From UBA2336 sp036787955 (GTDB taxonomy: Bacteria; Bacteroidota; Bacteroidia; Cytophagales; Cyclobacteriaceae): DNA of 64,000 nucleotides. Positions 9,620 through 17,721 of this stretch are shown piece after piece (positions within the stretch are counted from its first letter, which is position 1; each line of letters starts with the position of its first letter). The notes under the pieces are model-generated. The model was not told the origin of the DNA. It worked only from the letters and a program-made list of their open reading frames with translations, and did no database searches. The translations under genes were made by a program, and so were the position numbers. Where the stretch lies: positions 1 through 64,000 of the forward strand of contig DAIQOI010000013.1 in NCBI GenBank assembly GCA_036787955.1, given 5' to 3'.

Positions 9620-10906
9620 ATGAACATTTTACTCATTGGCAGCGGAGGCCGCGAGCATGCGTTGGCCTGGAAAATCAGGCAAAGCAGCCTTTGTAGCAAG
9701 CTCTATGTCGCCCCCGGAAACGCAGGAACTTCAAAAGAAGGAATCAACATCCACATAGCAGCCGATGATTTTGCCAGCCTTGCCGAACTCTGTCTGAAAG
9801 AAAACATTCGGCTTGTGGTTGTAGGGCCTGAGGCCCCGCTTGTTGCCGGGCTTCGCGACTATTTCGAACAACGCAGTGACCTGCTGCACATTGGTATCAT
9901 TGGCCCGGGAAGGTCGGGTGCCCGGCTGGAAGGCAGTAAAAATTTTTCAAAGGCCTTCATGCACAGACACAATATTCCCACAGCCCGGGCCCGAACCTTC
10001 GCTGCCAATCAGCTTCAGGATGCCATCACTTACCTCCATGAGATTTCTCCCCCCTATGTTGTGAAAGCCGATGGACTGGCAGCCGGTAAGGGCGTAATCA
10101 TTACTTCCGATAAGCACGAAGCTGCCACCGAATTGCGCCTGATGCTGAGCGGTGAAAAGTTTGGCAGAGCCGGCACCACCGTATTGATTGAAGAATATTT
10201 ATCAGGAGTTGAACTTTCGGTATTTGTTTTAACCGATGGTAAAAACTATGTAATACTTCCGGAAGCCAAAGATTACAAACGCATAGGCGATGGCGATACC
10301 GGGCCCAACACCGGTGGAATGGGAGCCGTTTCGCCTGTGCCGTTTGCCGATACCACCTTCATGAAAAAGGTAGAAGACCGCATCATAATTCCAACCATCA
10401 ATGGCCTGCAGTCTGAAAATATTCCTTATCGCGGATTTATTTTCATCGGTTTGATGAACGTAAATGGCAACCCCTACGTCATTGAGTATAACTGCCGTAT
10501 GGGCGATCCCGAAACACAGGTAGTCATGCCCCGCATTGAATCGGACCTGGTGGACCTGCTATGGAAAGCGGCTACCGGCACGCTGAACAATACCTCCATC
10601 AGTGTATCGCAGCAAACGGCCGTTACAGTAGTTATGGCATCAGGCGGTTATCCGGGCGAATTTGAAAAAAACAAAACCATCAACGGGCTGGATAAGGTCA
10701 AAGATGCGCTTTGTTTTCATGCGGGCACCAAAGAAGTTAACGGAAATATCGTAACACAGGGCGGACGGGTTTTGGCGATAACCGGCCTGGGAATAAACCT
10801 GGAAGCTGCCCGGCATGCGGCCTACAATGCCATATCGCAAGTTTCCTGGTCAAATGCCTATTTTCGCAAAGACATCGGATTGGATATTTTAACTTATCAG
10901 CAATAA
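9620..10906 (+). CDS. purD: Phosphoribosylamine--glycine ligase (GAR synthetase)
   Basis: A 428-residue ATP-grasp enzyme catalysing the second step of purine synthesis: phosphoribosylamine, glycine and ATP give GAR. It starts MNILLIGSGGREHALAWK, the family N-terminus, so the ATG at 9620 is chosen over an in-frame ATG at 9587 that would add 11 unrelated residues. Visible motifs are VVGPEAPL (near 75), KADGLAAGKGV (near 147, ATP binding), TGPNTGGMGAVSP (near 230), and EYNCRMGDPETQ (near 290, metal-binding ATP-grasp residues). A one-mismatch promoter (CATCTTTG) lies 20 bp upstream. The PSP1-domain gene begins five bases downstream. Confidence 0.95.
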   Translation: MNILLIGSGGREHALAWKIRQSSLCSKLYVAPGNAGTSKEGINIHIAADDFASLAELCLKENIRLVVVGPEAPLVAGLRDYFEQRSDLLHIGIIGPGRSGARLEGSKNFSKAFMHRHNIPTARARTFAANQLQDAITYLHEISPPYVVKADGLAAGKGVIITSDKHEAATELRLMLSGEKFGRAGTTVLIEEYLSGVELSVFVLTDGKNYVILPEAKDYKRIGDGDTGPNTGGMGAVSPVPFADTTFMKKVEDRIIIPTINGLQSENIPYRGFIFIGLMNVNGNPYVIEYNCRMGDPETQVVMPRIESDLVDLLWKAATGTLNNTSISVSQQTAVTVVMASGGYPGEFEKNKTINGLDKVKDALCFHAGTKEVNGNIVTQGGRVLAITGLGINLEAARHAAYNAISQVSWSNAYFRKDIGLDILTYQQ

Positions 10907-10911
10907 ACATC

Positions 10912-12057
10912 ATGGCCTGCACGTGCTCATCGGGAAAAGGAGTGAAAGTTGCCGGATGCAACAACAACGGCATGTGCCTGACAGGCGGATGCAATAAGAT
11001 GAATGTATTCGACTGGCTTGCCGATATGGAATTGCCTTCCGATCAGCGGTTTGATGTGGTTGAAGTGCGCTTCAAAAACGGTCGCAAAGATTTTTTCAGA
11101 AACAGTGCAGGTCTCGAACTACACACAGGCGATGCGGTGGTTGTAGAAATGCCCACCGGTCATCATATTGGTCATGTATCGCTGCAAGGCGAGCTGGTAC
11201 GCCTGCAAATGCAAAAGAAAAAGGTAGCCAATGATGCAGAAATAAAAAAGATTTACCGCCTTGCCACCCCCCGCGATTTGGAAAAGATGGCCGAAGCACA
11301 GAACCGGGAGATGCCCACCCTGTACCGTACACGCGAAATTATCCGCCAGCTGAACCTGAAAATGAAGCTCTCGGACGTAGAGTACCAGGCCGATAACACC
11401 AAAGCTACTTTTTACTACTCGGCCGATGACCGGGTTGACTTTCGCGAACTGATAAAAATTCTTGCAGCCGAATTTAAAATCCGGGTGGAGATGCGCCAGA
11501 TAAGCCTGCGCCACGAGGCCGGCCGACTGGGTGGTATAGGTGTATGTGGGCGGGAGCTGTGCTGCTCAACCTGGCTGAGTGATTTTAAAAATGTTGCCAC
11601 CAGCGCTGCACGTTATCAGAATCTGTCATTAAACCCTTCCAAGCTTTCGGGCCAGTGCGGCAGGTTGAAATGCTGCCTGAACTATGAACTGGATACCTAC
11701 ATGGAGGCACTGAAGGATATACCGAAAATCGAGGGACCCCTCCTTACCGAGCAGGGAGAGGCGCGATTACAGAAAACCGATATCTTCCGAAAAATCATGT
11801 GGTTTGCCTATGGCGAGGAGAATACCTGGTATCCACTGGATGTGGCACGCGTAAACCACATTCTGGAAATGAACAAAAGCGGCAAAAAGCCCGCCACCCT
11901 GCTGGAAGATGTACTGGAAGAAAAAGAAACATCAGGTGCACTGAACAGCGACCTGGAACAACTGGACAGAAAATTCAAATCCAGGTCAAAAAAGAAAAAA
12001 AAGAAACGCAACCGCACTAAACGCGACAACCGAAACAATTCTTCTAATCCCACATGA
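10912..12057 (+). CDS. PSP1 domain protein, RicT-like
   Basis: A 381-residue protein. The central PSP1 domain includes the cysteine motifs GVCGRELCCSTWL (near residue 205) and GQCGRLKCCLNYE (near 245), characteristic of RicT/YaaT, a partner in the Fe-S-containing RicAFT complex that affects RNA maturation in Bacillus. In Bacteroidota the cellular role is not known. The N-terminus is also cysteine-rich (six Cys in the first 27 residues, including MACTC), which could bind an additional metal. The C-terminus is a lysine/arginine-rich tail. It overlaps gldH by four bases (ATGA), so translation of the two is likely coupled; this neighbourhood is typical of Bacteroidota. Confidence 0.88.
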   Translation: MACTCSSGKGVKVAGCNNNGMCLTGGCNKMNVFDWLADMELPSDQRFDVVEVRFKNGRKDFFRNSAGLELHTGDAVVVEMPTGHHIGHVSLQGELVRLQMQKKKVANDAEIKKIYRLATPRDLEKMAEAQNREMPTLYRTREIIRQLNLKMKLSDVEYQADNTKATFYYSADDRVDFRELIKILAAEFKIRVEMRQISLRHEAGRLGGIGVCGRELCCSTWLSDFKNVATSAARYQNLSLNPSKLSGQCGRLKCCLNYELDTYMEALKDIPKIEGPLLTEQGEARLQKTDIFRKIMWFAYGEENTWYPLDVARVNHILEMNKSGKKPATLLEDVLEEKETSGALNSDLEQLDRKFKSRSKKKKKKRNRTKRDNRNNSSNPT

Positions 12058-12524
12058 AAAAGGCATACTGGCTGTTGTTCCTGCTTGTGGCAGGGTGTGA
12101 CTCCACAAGACTCTACGAACAAAACCATGATTTTGAAAAAAACTGCTGGAAAACTTCGGAAAAACCTGAATTCTCATTCCATATTTCCGATACCACCGTG
12201 GCATATAATCTTTATGCCAACATCCGAAACGACACTGATTATCCCTTTTCCAACCTGTATTTCAACTTCCGGATCAGCGACACAACCGGAGTAATACACG
12301 AAAAACTGCTCTCAGCCGAATTGTTCGATCGTAAAACAGGCAAACCGCTGGGCAGCAGCGGCATCGGATTTTTATTCGATCATCGCGTCCCACTTTTGCA
12401 GGGCCACCGGTTTACCCGTCGCAGCACCTATACCATTCGTTTCGAACACTTCATGCGCAAGGATACAATTTGCGGAATCCGGGCCATAGGCCTGCGGGTT
12501 GAAACGATGCGTAAAAATGAATAG
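12054..12524 (+). CDS. gldH: Gliding motility lipoprotein GldH
   Basis: A 156-residue lipoprotein. The signal peptide ends in the lipobox LVAGC (Cys near residue 15), so it should be anchored to a membrane on the periplasmic side. The body shows the GldH pattern: an IRNDTDYPF segment, LFDRKTGKPLG near residue 95, and a C-terminal FEHFMRKDTICGIRAIGLRVE. In Flavobacterium johnsoniae GldH is needed for gliding together with the type 9 secretion machinery; the exact role is unclear. The ATGA overlap with the PSP1 gene implies coupled translation. A 38-bp palindrome begins nine bases after its stop. Confidence 0.9.
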   Translation: MKKAYWLLFLLVAGCDSTRLYEQNHDFEKNCWKTSEKPEFSFHISDTTVAYNLYANIRNDTDYPFSNLYFNFRISDTTGVIHEKLLSAELFDRKTGKPLGSSGIGFLFDHRVPLLQGHRFTRRSTYTIRFEHFMRKDTICGIRAIGLRVETMRKNE

Positions 12525-12936
12525 AATTTTTATATTTTACATTTTACAGTTTACTGTAAAATGTAAAATAGTTAAAAACGACATTCTTAAGCTTTTTGAG
12601 CAACATAAAGAACTTTCTGTACGGGAGATTGTCGATAATTTGGCGGTTTCCCGGCAGATGGTGCACCATGCCCTTGGCCAGCTTCTTGATGAGGGAAAAG
12701 TAGAAAAACTTGGAAGACCCCCAAAGACAGTCTATCGGTTAAATCAGCATAGTGACCAGTTGGTAGCCGAAAAAGTTTCAGAAGCTGAAGAACAATTTCT
12801 AAAACGGCATTTTCTTGTTATTACTGAAACTGGTATAAAATTGGAAGGAGTCGAAGCATTTCAGTATTGGTGCAAACAACGAAAGCTTCCTGTAAAGAAG
12901 ACAATAGCCGAATTCATTGAAACAAAAAAAGTATGA
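12517..12936 (+). CDS. Winged helix-turn-helix regulator, AT-rich module
   Basis: A protein of about 139 residues. After an odd N-terminal leader, residues ~22-75 form a winged helix-turn-helix (ILKLFEQ, then SVREIVDNLAVSRQMVHHAL, then a wing KLGRPPKTVYRL). The rest is helical with no recognised ligand domain. The start is uncertain: ATG 12517 lies inside the last codons of gldH, and the next ~17 codons read through a perfect palindrome, so the true start could instead be a rare codon after it. Its 3' end overlaps the phosphoribosyltransferase gene by 20 bases, indicating a two-gene unit. Both genes are clearly AT-richer than their neighbours, suggesting transfer. It probably regulates its own unit; this is inference. 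Confidence 0.7.
   Translation: MNRIFIFYILQFTVKCKIVKNDILKLFEQHKELSVREIVDNLAVSRQMVHHALGQLLDEGKVEKLGRPPKTVYRLNQHSDQLVAEKVSEAEEQFLKRHFLVITETGIKLEGVEAFQYWCKQRKLPVKKTIAEFIETKKV
12533..12570. repeat. 38-bp perfect palindrome, putative operator of the HTH/PRTase module
   Basis: The arms 12533-12550 and 12553-12570 are perfect reverse complements around a 2-base centre. Each arm holds two tandem copies of TTTTACA or TGTAAAA, giving four half-sites with two-fold symmetry. It lies between gldH and the HTH body and overlaps the predicted HTH N-terminus. It is best read as an autoregulatory operator, though as RNA it would also fold into a very stable hairpin. Confidence 0.8.
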
Positions 12937-13540
12937 AATCTATTACAACGAATTCGGGATCATAGATGGAATGGATAAACTCCGTAACACCAAAGGATTT
13001 AACACAATTTGGCTCGACCAATTTTTTTATCTTGATTTTTACACAATTGAAAGATTCTGTAAAACAAAACTCGGGACCCTATTGCATTACGCAAAGCAAG
13101 GACAAAACAGACAACTAATGGCTGAAATTGTTCAGCTATGCCAGGAAAAAGTAAAACAGTTTTTAACGAATCAACACGCTGACGCTGTAGGGTTCATTCC
13201 ACCCACAATAAGAAGGGAAGTTCAATTTATGAAATATCTGCAAAAAAATCTGAACATCGCATTGCCACATATTGAAATCAAAAAAATTTCAGGAATTATT
13301 CCTGTGCCTCAGAAGTCTTTGCAAAAAATTGAAGAGCGGATCAGGAATGCAGAGAATACCTTTGCAGTAACTGATTCGAGAAAATTCAATCATGTTGTAT
13401 TAATTGATGACGCGGCCGGTTCGGGTGCAACGCTTAATCAGATAAGCCGAAAAATAAAAGACAAAAAAATCGCCCAAAAAGTAACCGGACTGGCGCTCGT
13501 TGGAAGCTTCAAAGGATTTGAAGTAATATCGGATGTATAA
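12917..13540 (+). CDS. Phosphoribosyltransferase-fold protein of unknown role
   Basis: A 207-residue protein with a C-terminal type I phosphoribosyltransferase PRPP loop, VVLIDDAAGSGATLNQIS (near residues 156-173); the acidic pair plus SGAT matches the family signature also seen in ComF-like proteins. The N-terminal half (aromatic-rich, WLDQFFYLDFY) is not recognised. No zinc-binding cysteines of the ComF type are seen. The start is a TTG at 12917 overlapping the end of the HTH gene; an in-frame ATG at 12971 is the alternative. Two 60-base lines counted inside it gave about one third GC, against about half in neighbouring lines. It could salvage a base or act on a modified nucleotide; the substrate is unknown. 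Confidence 0.72.
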   Translation: MKQKKYEIYYNEFGIIDGMDKLRNTKGFNTIWLDQFFYLDFYTIERFCKTKLGTLLHYAKQGQNRQLMAEIVQLCQEKVKQFLTNQHADAVGFIPPTIRREVQFMKYLQKNLNIALPHIEIKKISGIIPVPQKSLQKIEERIRNAENTFAVTDSRKFNHVVLIDDAAGSGATLNQISRKIKDKKIAQKVTGLALVGSFKGFEVISDV

Positions 13541-13570
13541 AAAACACCGGCCATCAGGCCGGTGTTTTTT
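13539..13570. terminator. Bidirectional terminator between the PRTase gene and secDF
   Basis: A stem of 14 bp with an ATCA loop, centred on CACCGGCC/GGCCGGTG and flanked by A- and T-runs on both sides. It can end transcription from the PRTase gene (plus) and from secDF (minus). Confidence 0.9.
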
Positions 13571-13578
13571 TAAGCTTA

Positions 13579-16500
13579 TCAGGCCCCTGCAGGTACAGCC
13601 TTTTTCGTTTCCGAATGGACTTGTTTCTTTCTACCCAGATCCAATATAACCGGAGCAGCTATAAACACCGAGGAGTAAGTGCCTATAATAACACCTACAA
13701 ACAAGGCAAAGGAAAATCCGCGCAGCACTTCACCACCAAAAATCAGCAACACCAGTACCACCAACAGGGTTGTACCCGCTGTAATGATTGTTCGCGACAA
13801 AGTATCATTGATGGCATCGTTCACAATCTTCTTATCATCGTGTGATGTACCCAGTTTAAAGTATTCGCGTATGCGATCAAAAATAATTACGGTATCATTG
13901 ATGGAATACCCGATGATGGTCAGTACAGCAGCCACAAATACCTGATCTACCTCAAAGCTGATACCAAACGCCTTGGCTATGGCAAAGGCAGCAAACACAA
14001 ACAACGTATCGTGAACGGTAGCCAGAATAGCCCCCGTACTGAACTGCCACTTGCGGAAGCGGATAAGGATGTATGCGAAAATCGCAGCCAGTGACAATAG
14101 GCTTGCCTTCCACGCCGAATTTTTAATATCATCAGCAACTGTTGCCCCCACTTTTGTCGAACTGGAAATAGTGAAGGTATCATTGGTGAGTTGTGAGTCA
14201 TGCTCAACATACTTTTTGCCGGTTAGTTTTTCCATTCCCGCAATGAGTGTTTCCTTTACTTTTTCATCGGCTTCACTACTTTCGTCATCAATCAAATACG
14301 AAGTGGTAACTTTTACCTTGCTGTTGCTGCCGTAATTTTTTACTTCGGTGCCGGCATTTACAAACGCCTGGCTTAACCCAACCTTTAACTCGGTGGCTTT
14401 CACCGGTTGGTTAAAGGACACCACGTAGGATCGTCCTCCTTTGAAATCAACTCCAAGCGTCAGGCCATGCAGGACAATCAGGATTATTCCAATAAGAATA
14501 ATGACCGATGAAGTGATATAAGCCAGCTTGCTGTTGCGCACAAACGCAAATTGTCTGCGTTTTTTAACCATTCTTGCTATGAAGGTATCGAACGATATTT
14601 TGCTTTCATCGCCTTTACGCGTCATCCATTCAACTACTACCCGTGAAACGTAAACAGCTGTAAAGAACGAAGTAAGGATGCCAATGATAAGTGTAACCGC
14701 AAACCCACGGATTGGACCCTGCCCTACCCAGGCCAGCAGCACTGCCGTAATGAGCGTAGTGAAGTTGGAGTCGAAAATGGTCCAGAAGGCCCGCTGGTAG
14801 CCGGTTTTGATGGCATCTTTCATTTTGCGTCCATGCTGGTACAGTTCTTCCTTAATGCGCTCGAATATGAGCACGTTGGCGTCCACCGCCATGCCGATTG
14901 TCAGCACAATACCGGCTATACCCGGCAGCGTGAGGGCCGCATCAAACTGTGCGAGAATTCCCAGTATAAAGAAGATATTGAACAAGAGGGCCAGATTGGC
15001 TACCCATCCCCCCTTGGCGTAGTAAATAACCATGAAAATGACCACCAGTACAAGACCGGCAAAGGAAGAAAGCAGCCCCTGTTTACGGGCCAGCTCTCCC
15101 AAGGTAGGCCCTACTATCGCTTCTTCTACAATGCGGGTGGGAGCAGGCAACGATCCTGCCTTTAAAATATTGGCCAGGTCTTTTGCTTCTTCAACTGTAA
15201 AGTTTCCGGAAATCTGCGAGTTGCCATTTGGTATCTCGGTGTTTACCACCGGTGCGCTGTACACCAGGTTATCCAGCACAATAGCAATACGACCTTTGGG
15301 CGATTTGCTGGATGCTTCGGCAGTCCACTTGGCCCAAATGCGGGTACCTGTAGCGTTCATCGTCATGCTTACAGCTGGCCGGGCAAATTCATCCAGATCC
15401 TGACGGGCGTCATTTATTACTTCACCGGTAAGTTTGGGTTTTCCGGTACGACCCAAATCCAGGAAGTACAACTGGAGGGCCTCATTGTTCGATAAATCCC
15501 TGTCGGGTTTGTTGGCCCAGTAAATACCCACATTGCGCGGCAACAAACTACGTACATCTGCTCTTCTGAAAATACGGTTAATTTCTGCAGTATCTTTTAA
15601 CGGATACCGGAATGTGCCCTGCGGAATACTTTTGGCAAACAACGGAGACACAGCAAGGTTTTGCAGTGAATCAAGGCCGCTGCGGGTGGTATCGGAGGAA
15701 GAAGCTTTCTGCAGTTGCTTTTCCAGGTCGGTAAGGGTGGTGTCCGCTTTTGTTTCTGCATTTACCGGCTGTGATGAAGCGGTTGGTGCCTGGGCTGCCT
15801 TTGCGCGTTGCTCCTTCACCAGCAAATCGTTGATACTTACCAGTGCCGGCATGATGTCATTGGGATCAATCAAATCCCAGAACTCAAGCCTGGCCACACC
15901 CTGCAACAGCTTGCGCACACGTGCAGGATTATCGGCACCAGGAATTTCTATCTGAATGCGCCCGGTACCCGGCAGTCGCTGGATGTTGGGCGATGAGGTA
16001 CCAAACTGGTCAATGCGGTTTTTCAGAATGGTGTAAGCCCGGTCGATAGCACTTTCCACCTCTTGTTCCACTACTTCAATCACTTTATCGTCAGGGTCAT
16101 TGAGGCTGATGCGGCCGCGGGTATTGGCCGATGCAAACACGTGCGCCAGTCGTTTTCCCGGGTTATCCTCGCGGTAAGCCCTGAAAAAAAGTGTGGTAAA
16201 ATTTTCCTGGCTGTTTTTCTGCAGTTGCGCAGCTTTACTCAAGGCACGCACAAATGCCGAGTCCTGGCTGTTGCCGCTTAGTCCGCGAAGTATGTCCACG
16301 GGCGATACCTCCAGTGTTACGTGCATGCCACCCTGCAGATCAAGACCCAGGCTTAGTTCATTTTCTTTTACCTCCTTGTAGGTGTACTCTATGCCAAACA
16401 GGTTGTATACCGGTTTATTCCACACCGAATCGATGTAGGCCACTTTTTTATTGAGGTCAACCACACCATTGGCATCGGTGGCATAAGCAATTGCATCACG

Positions 16501-16596
16501 CTGCACGCGCGTGGATACAACGGTGAACGACAGATAAAACAGGCATAGTGCCGAGATAATTATGGTTAGAAAAACTACAAATCCTTTGTTCTGCAT
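13579..16596 (-). CDS. secDF: Protein translocase subunit SecDF (fused)
   Basis: A 1005-residue fusion of SecD and SecF, the proton-driven accessory part of the Sec translocase that pulls proteins across the inner membrane. SecD spans residues ~1-620: an N-terminal helix, a DLQGGMHVTLEV segment near 87, a long periplasmic region, then a helix block with GMAVDANVLIFERIKEE. SecF spans ~660-990: GVDFKGGRSYVV, then GYSINDTVIIFDRIRE. The fusion is normal for Bacteroidota. It is the last gene of a minus-strand series and is followed by a bidirectional terminator. It starts ATG at 16596. Confidence 0.96.
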   Translation of the reverse strand: MQNKGFVVFLTIIISALCLFYLSFTVVSTRVQRDAIAYATDANGVVDLNKKVAYIDSVWNKPVYNLFGIEYTYKEVKENELSLGLDLQGGMHVTLEVSPVDILRGLSGNSQDSAFVRALSKAAQLQKNSQENFTTLFFRAYREDNPGKRLAHVFASANTRGRISLNDPDDKVIEVVEQEVESAIDRAYTILKNRIDQFGTSSPNIQRLPGTGRIQIEIPGADNPARVRKLLQGVARLEFWDLIDPNDIMPALVSINDLLVKEQRAKAAQAPTASSQPVNAETKADTTLTDLEKQLQKASSSDTTRSGLDSLQNLAVSPLFAKSIPQGTFRYPLKDTAEINRIFRRADVRSLLPRNVGIYWANKPDRDLSNNEALQLYFLDLGRTGKPKLTGEVINDARQDLDEFARPAVSMTMNATGTRIWAKWTAEASSKSPKGRIAIVLDNLVYSAPVVNTEIPNGNSQISGNFTVEEAKDLANILKAGSLPAPTRIVEEAIVGPTLGELARKQGLLSSFAGLVLVVIFMVIYYAKGGWVANLALLFNIFFILGILAQFDAALTLPGIAGIVLTIGMAVDANVLIFERIKEELYQHGRKMKDAIKTGYQRAFWTIFDSNFTTLITAVLLAWVGQGPIRGFAVTLIIGILTSFFTAVYVSRVVVEWMTRKGDESKISFDTFIARMVKKRRQFAFVRNSKLAYITSSVIILIGIILIVLHGLTLGVDFKGGRSYVVSFNQPVKATELKVGLSQAFVNAGTEVKNYGSNSKVKVTTSYLIDDESSEADEKVKETLIAGMEKLTGKKYVEHDSQLTNDTFTISSSTKVGATVADDIKNSAWKASLLSLAAIFAYILIRFRKWQFSTGAILATVHDTLFVFAAFAIAKAFGISFEVDQVFVAAVLTIIGYSINDTVIIFDRIREYFKLGTSHDDKKIVNDAINDTLSRTIITAGTTLLVVLVLLIFGGEVLRGFSFALFVGVIIGTYSSVFIAAPVILDLGRKKQVHSETKKAVPAGA

Positions 16597-16676
16597 AACG
16601 GGTTAACTATTTAATTGCGATAAATGAAACCAGGGTAGGGGCTTTCGCCCTGTAGAGAAGAAGAGTTCGATAAAAT

Positions 16677-17027
16677 TCAGGGTGCGTTGGGTGAGATAAT
16701 TACCCTTAGCATTTTTTCGAGCAGGGCCGTCCAGCCACCACACGAAGATTCAGCCACCGGTTCATCGTCCGGCTCACCCGGAAAAATTTCAAGAATAAGA
16801 TGGAGGCCCGATGAATTTTCCTGAAATGTGGAAGCCCCCTGAGCACAAGCAGGCATGGTGAGCGTCTCATCGCCCGTCCGGCTTTCCGGCTGTTTGTTTT
16901 CGGTTTGTTCGGTTGCTGCTTTTGCAGGCTTTTGATACTGAAGAACCTGCAGGCAAACAATAGCTGCCGCCAGCACTGTTCCCAGTGTCAGCATCAGAAA
17001 GCGGCCTGTTGTGTTCTTCTTTTGCAT
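16677..17027 (-). CDS. Small single-helix membrane protein, unknown
   Basis: A 116-residue protein with a short positive N-terminus, one transmembrane helix (residues ~9-30, LMLTLGTVLAAAIVCLQVL) and a periplasmic tail containing two cysteines and several acidic residues. No family recognised. The ATG at 17027 is chosen because an exact -7 element sits eight bases upstream; the longer in-frame start at 17057 lies upstream of that element. It lies between udk and secDF on the same strand. Whether it has any link to secretion is not known. Confidence 0.6.
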   Translation of the reverse strand: MQKKNTTGRFLMLTLGTVLAAAIVCLQVLQYQKPAKAATEQTENKQPESRTGDETLTMPACAQGASTFQENSSGLHLILEIFPGEPDDEPVAESSCGGWTALLEKMLRVIISPNAP

Positions 17028-17035
17028 TCGGGTTA

Positions 17036-17043
17036 CAAAAGTA
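17036..17043 (-). promoter_or_regulatory. Bacteroidota -7 element for the small membrane protein gene
   Basis: The minus strand reads TACTTTTG (exact TAnnTTTG), eight bases before the ATG at 17027. It may also drive secDF, for which no nearer exact element was found. Confidence 0.6.
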
Positions 17044-17081
17044 TGGAAAGAAGGCAAATTAAAAAGCCTTGTGGTCGGATT

Positions 17082-17708
17082 TCAGTTGTTTTTTCCAATC
17101 CGTGCCTTTAGTGCCCAGGTAAGGATTTCCAGTGCGGCTTCAAAGTGGTGGTTATTGGGTATGACCAGGTCGGCCTGATGTTTGAGTGGTTCAATAAGCT
17201 GTTCGTATACCGGCATCACATGATACTGGTAGCGATACAGCACATCTTCCAGGTCGTAGCCGCGTTCCTCGTTGTCACGTTTTATCCTCCGGCTCAGTTT
17301 CAGATAATCTTTTGCCTCGATGAAAATCTTCAGATCCAGCTCTTTTCTGATAGCGGGAAAGTATTGTACAAACAAGCCCTCAATAACCAGCACCGGGGCA
17401 GGATGATAGGTAATGAGTTTTGGCCGTACCTTGGGGTTATTGAAAGTATATTCGGTAAGCGTAACAACTTCGCCCTGCTTAAGCCGCTGAATATCCTGTG
17501 CAAAACGGAGGTGATCAATGGCTTCGGGTAGGTCAAAATTTTTTATGCCGCGTTCGTCCGTGCGTTGCTGTTCACGCGGATGATAATAGTTATCCTGCGA
17601 AATGAAACAGATTTCATCCGTGCTAAAGCGCTGCGCCAGTTTTTGCAAAAAATAGGTTTTACCCGAGCCGCTTCCGCCTGTTATTCCGATGGTATAGGGC
17701 TTTAACAT
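17082..17708 (-). CDS. udk: Uridine kinase
   Basis: A 208-residue P-loop kinase of pyrimidine salvage, phosphorylating uridine or cytidine with a nucleoside triphosphate. The Walker A motif GITGGSGSGKTYF lies at residues ~9-20, then SQDNYYHP (near 45) and NFDLPEAIDH (near 63), both uridine kinase signatures, and RRIKRDNEERGYD near 140. The chosen start is MLKPYT at 17708; MPGMLKP at 17717 is possible. A longer frame to 17852 only reads through the 3' end and repeat region of rdgB. It lies 13 bp after rdgB. Confidence 0.92.
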   Translation of the reverse strand: MLKPYTIGITGGSGSGKTYFLQKLAQRFSTDEICFISQDNYYHPREQQRTDERGIKNFDLPEAIDHLRFAQDIQRLKQGEVVTLTEYTFNNPKVRPKLITYHPAPVLVIEGLFVQYFPAIRKELDLKIFIEAKDYLKLSRRIKRDNEERGYDLEDVLYRYQYHVMPVYEQLIEPLKHQADLVIPNNHHFEAALEILTWALKARIGKNN

Positions 17709-17721
17709 GCCGGGCATAAAA

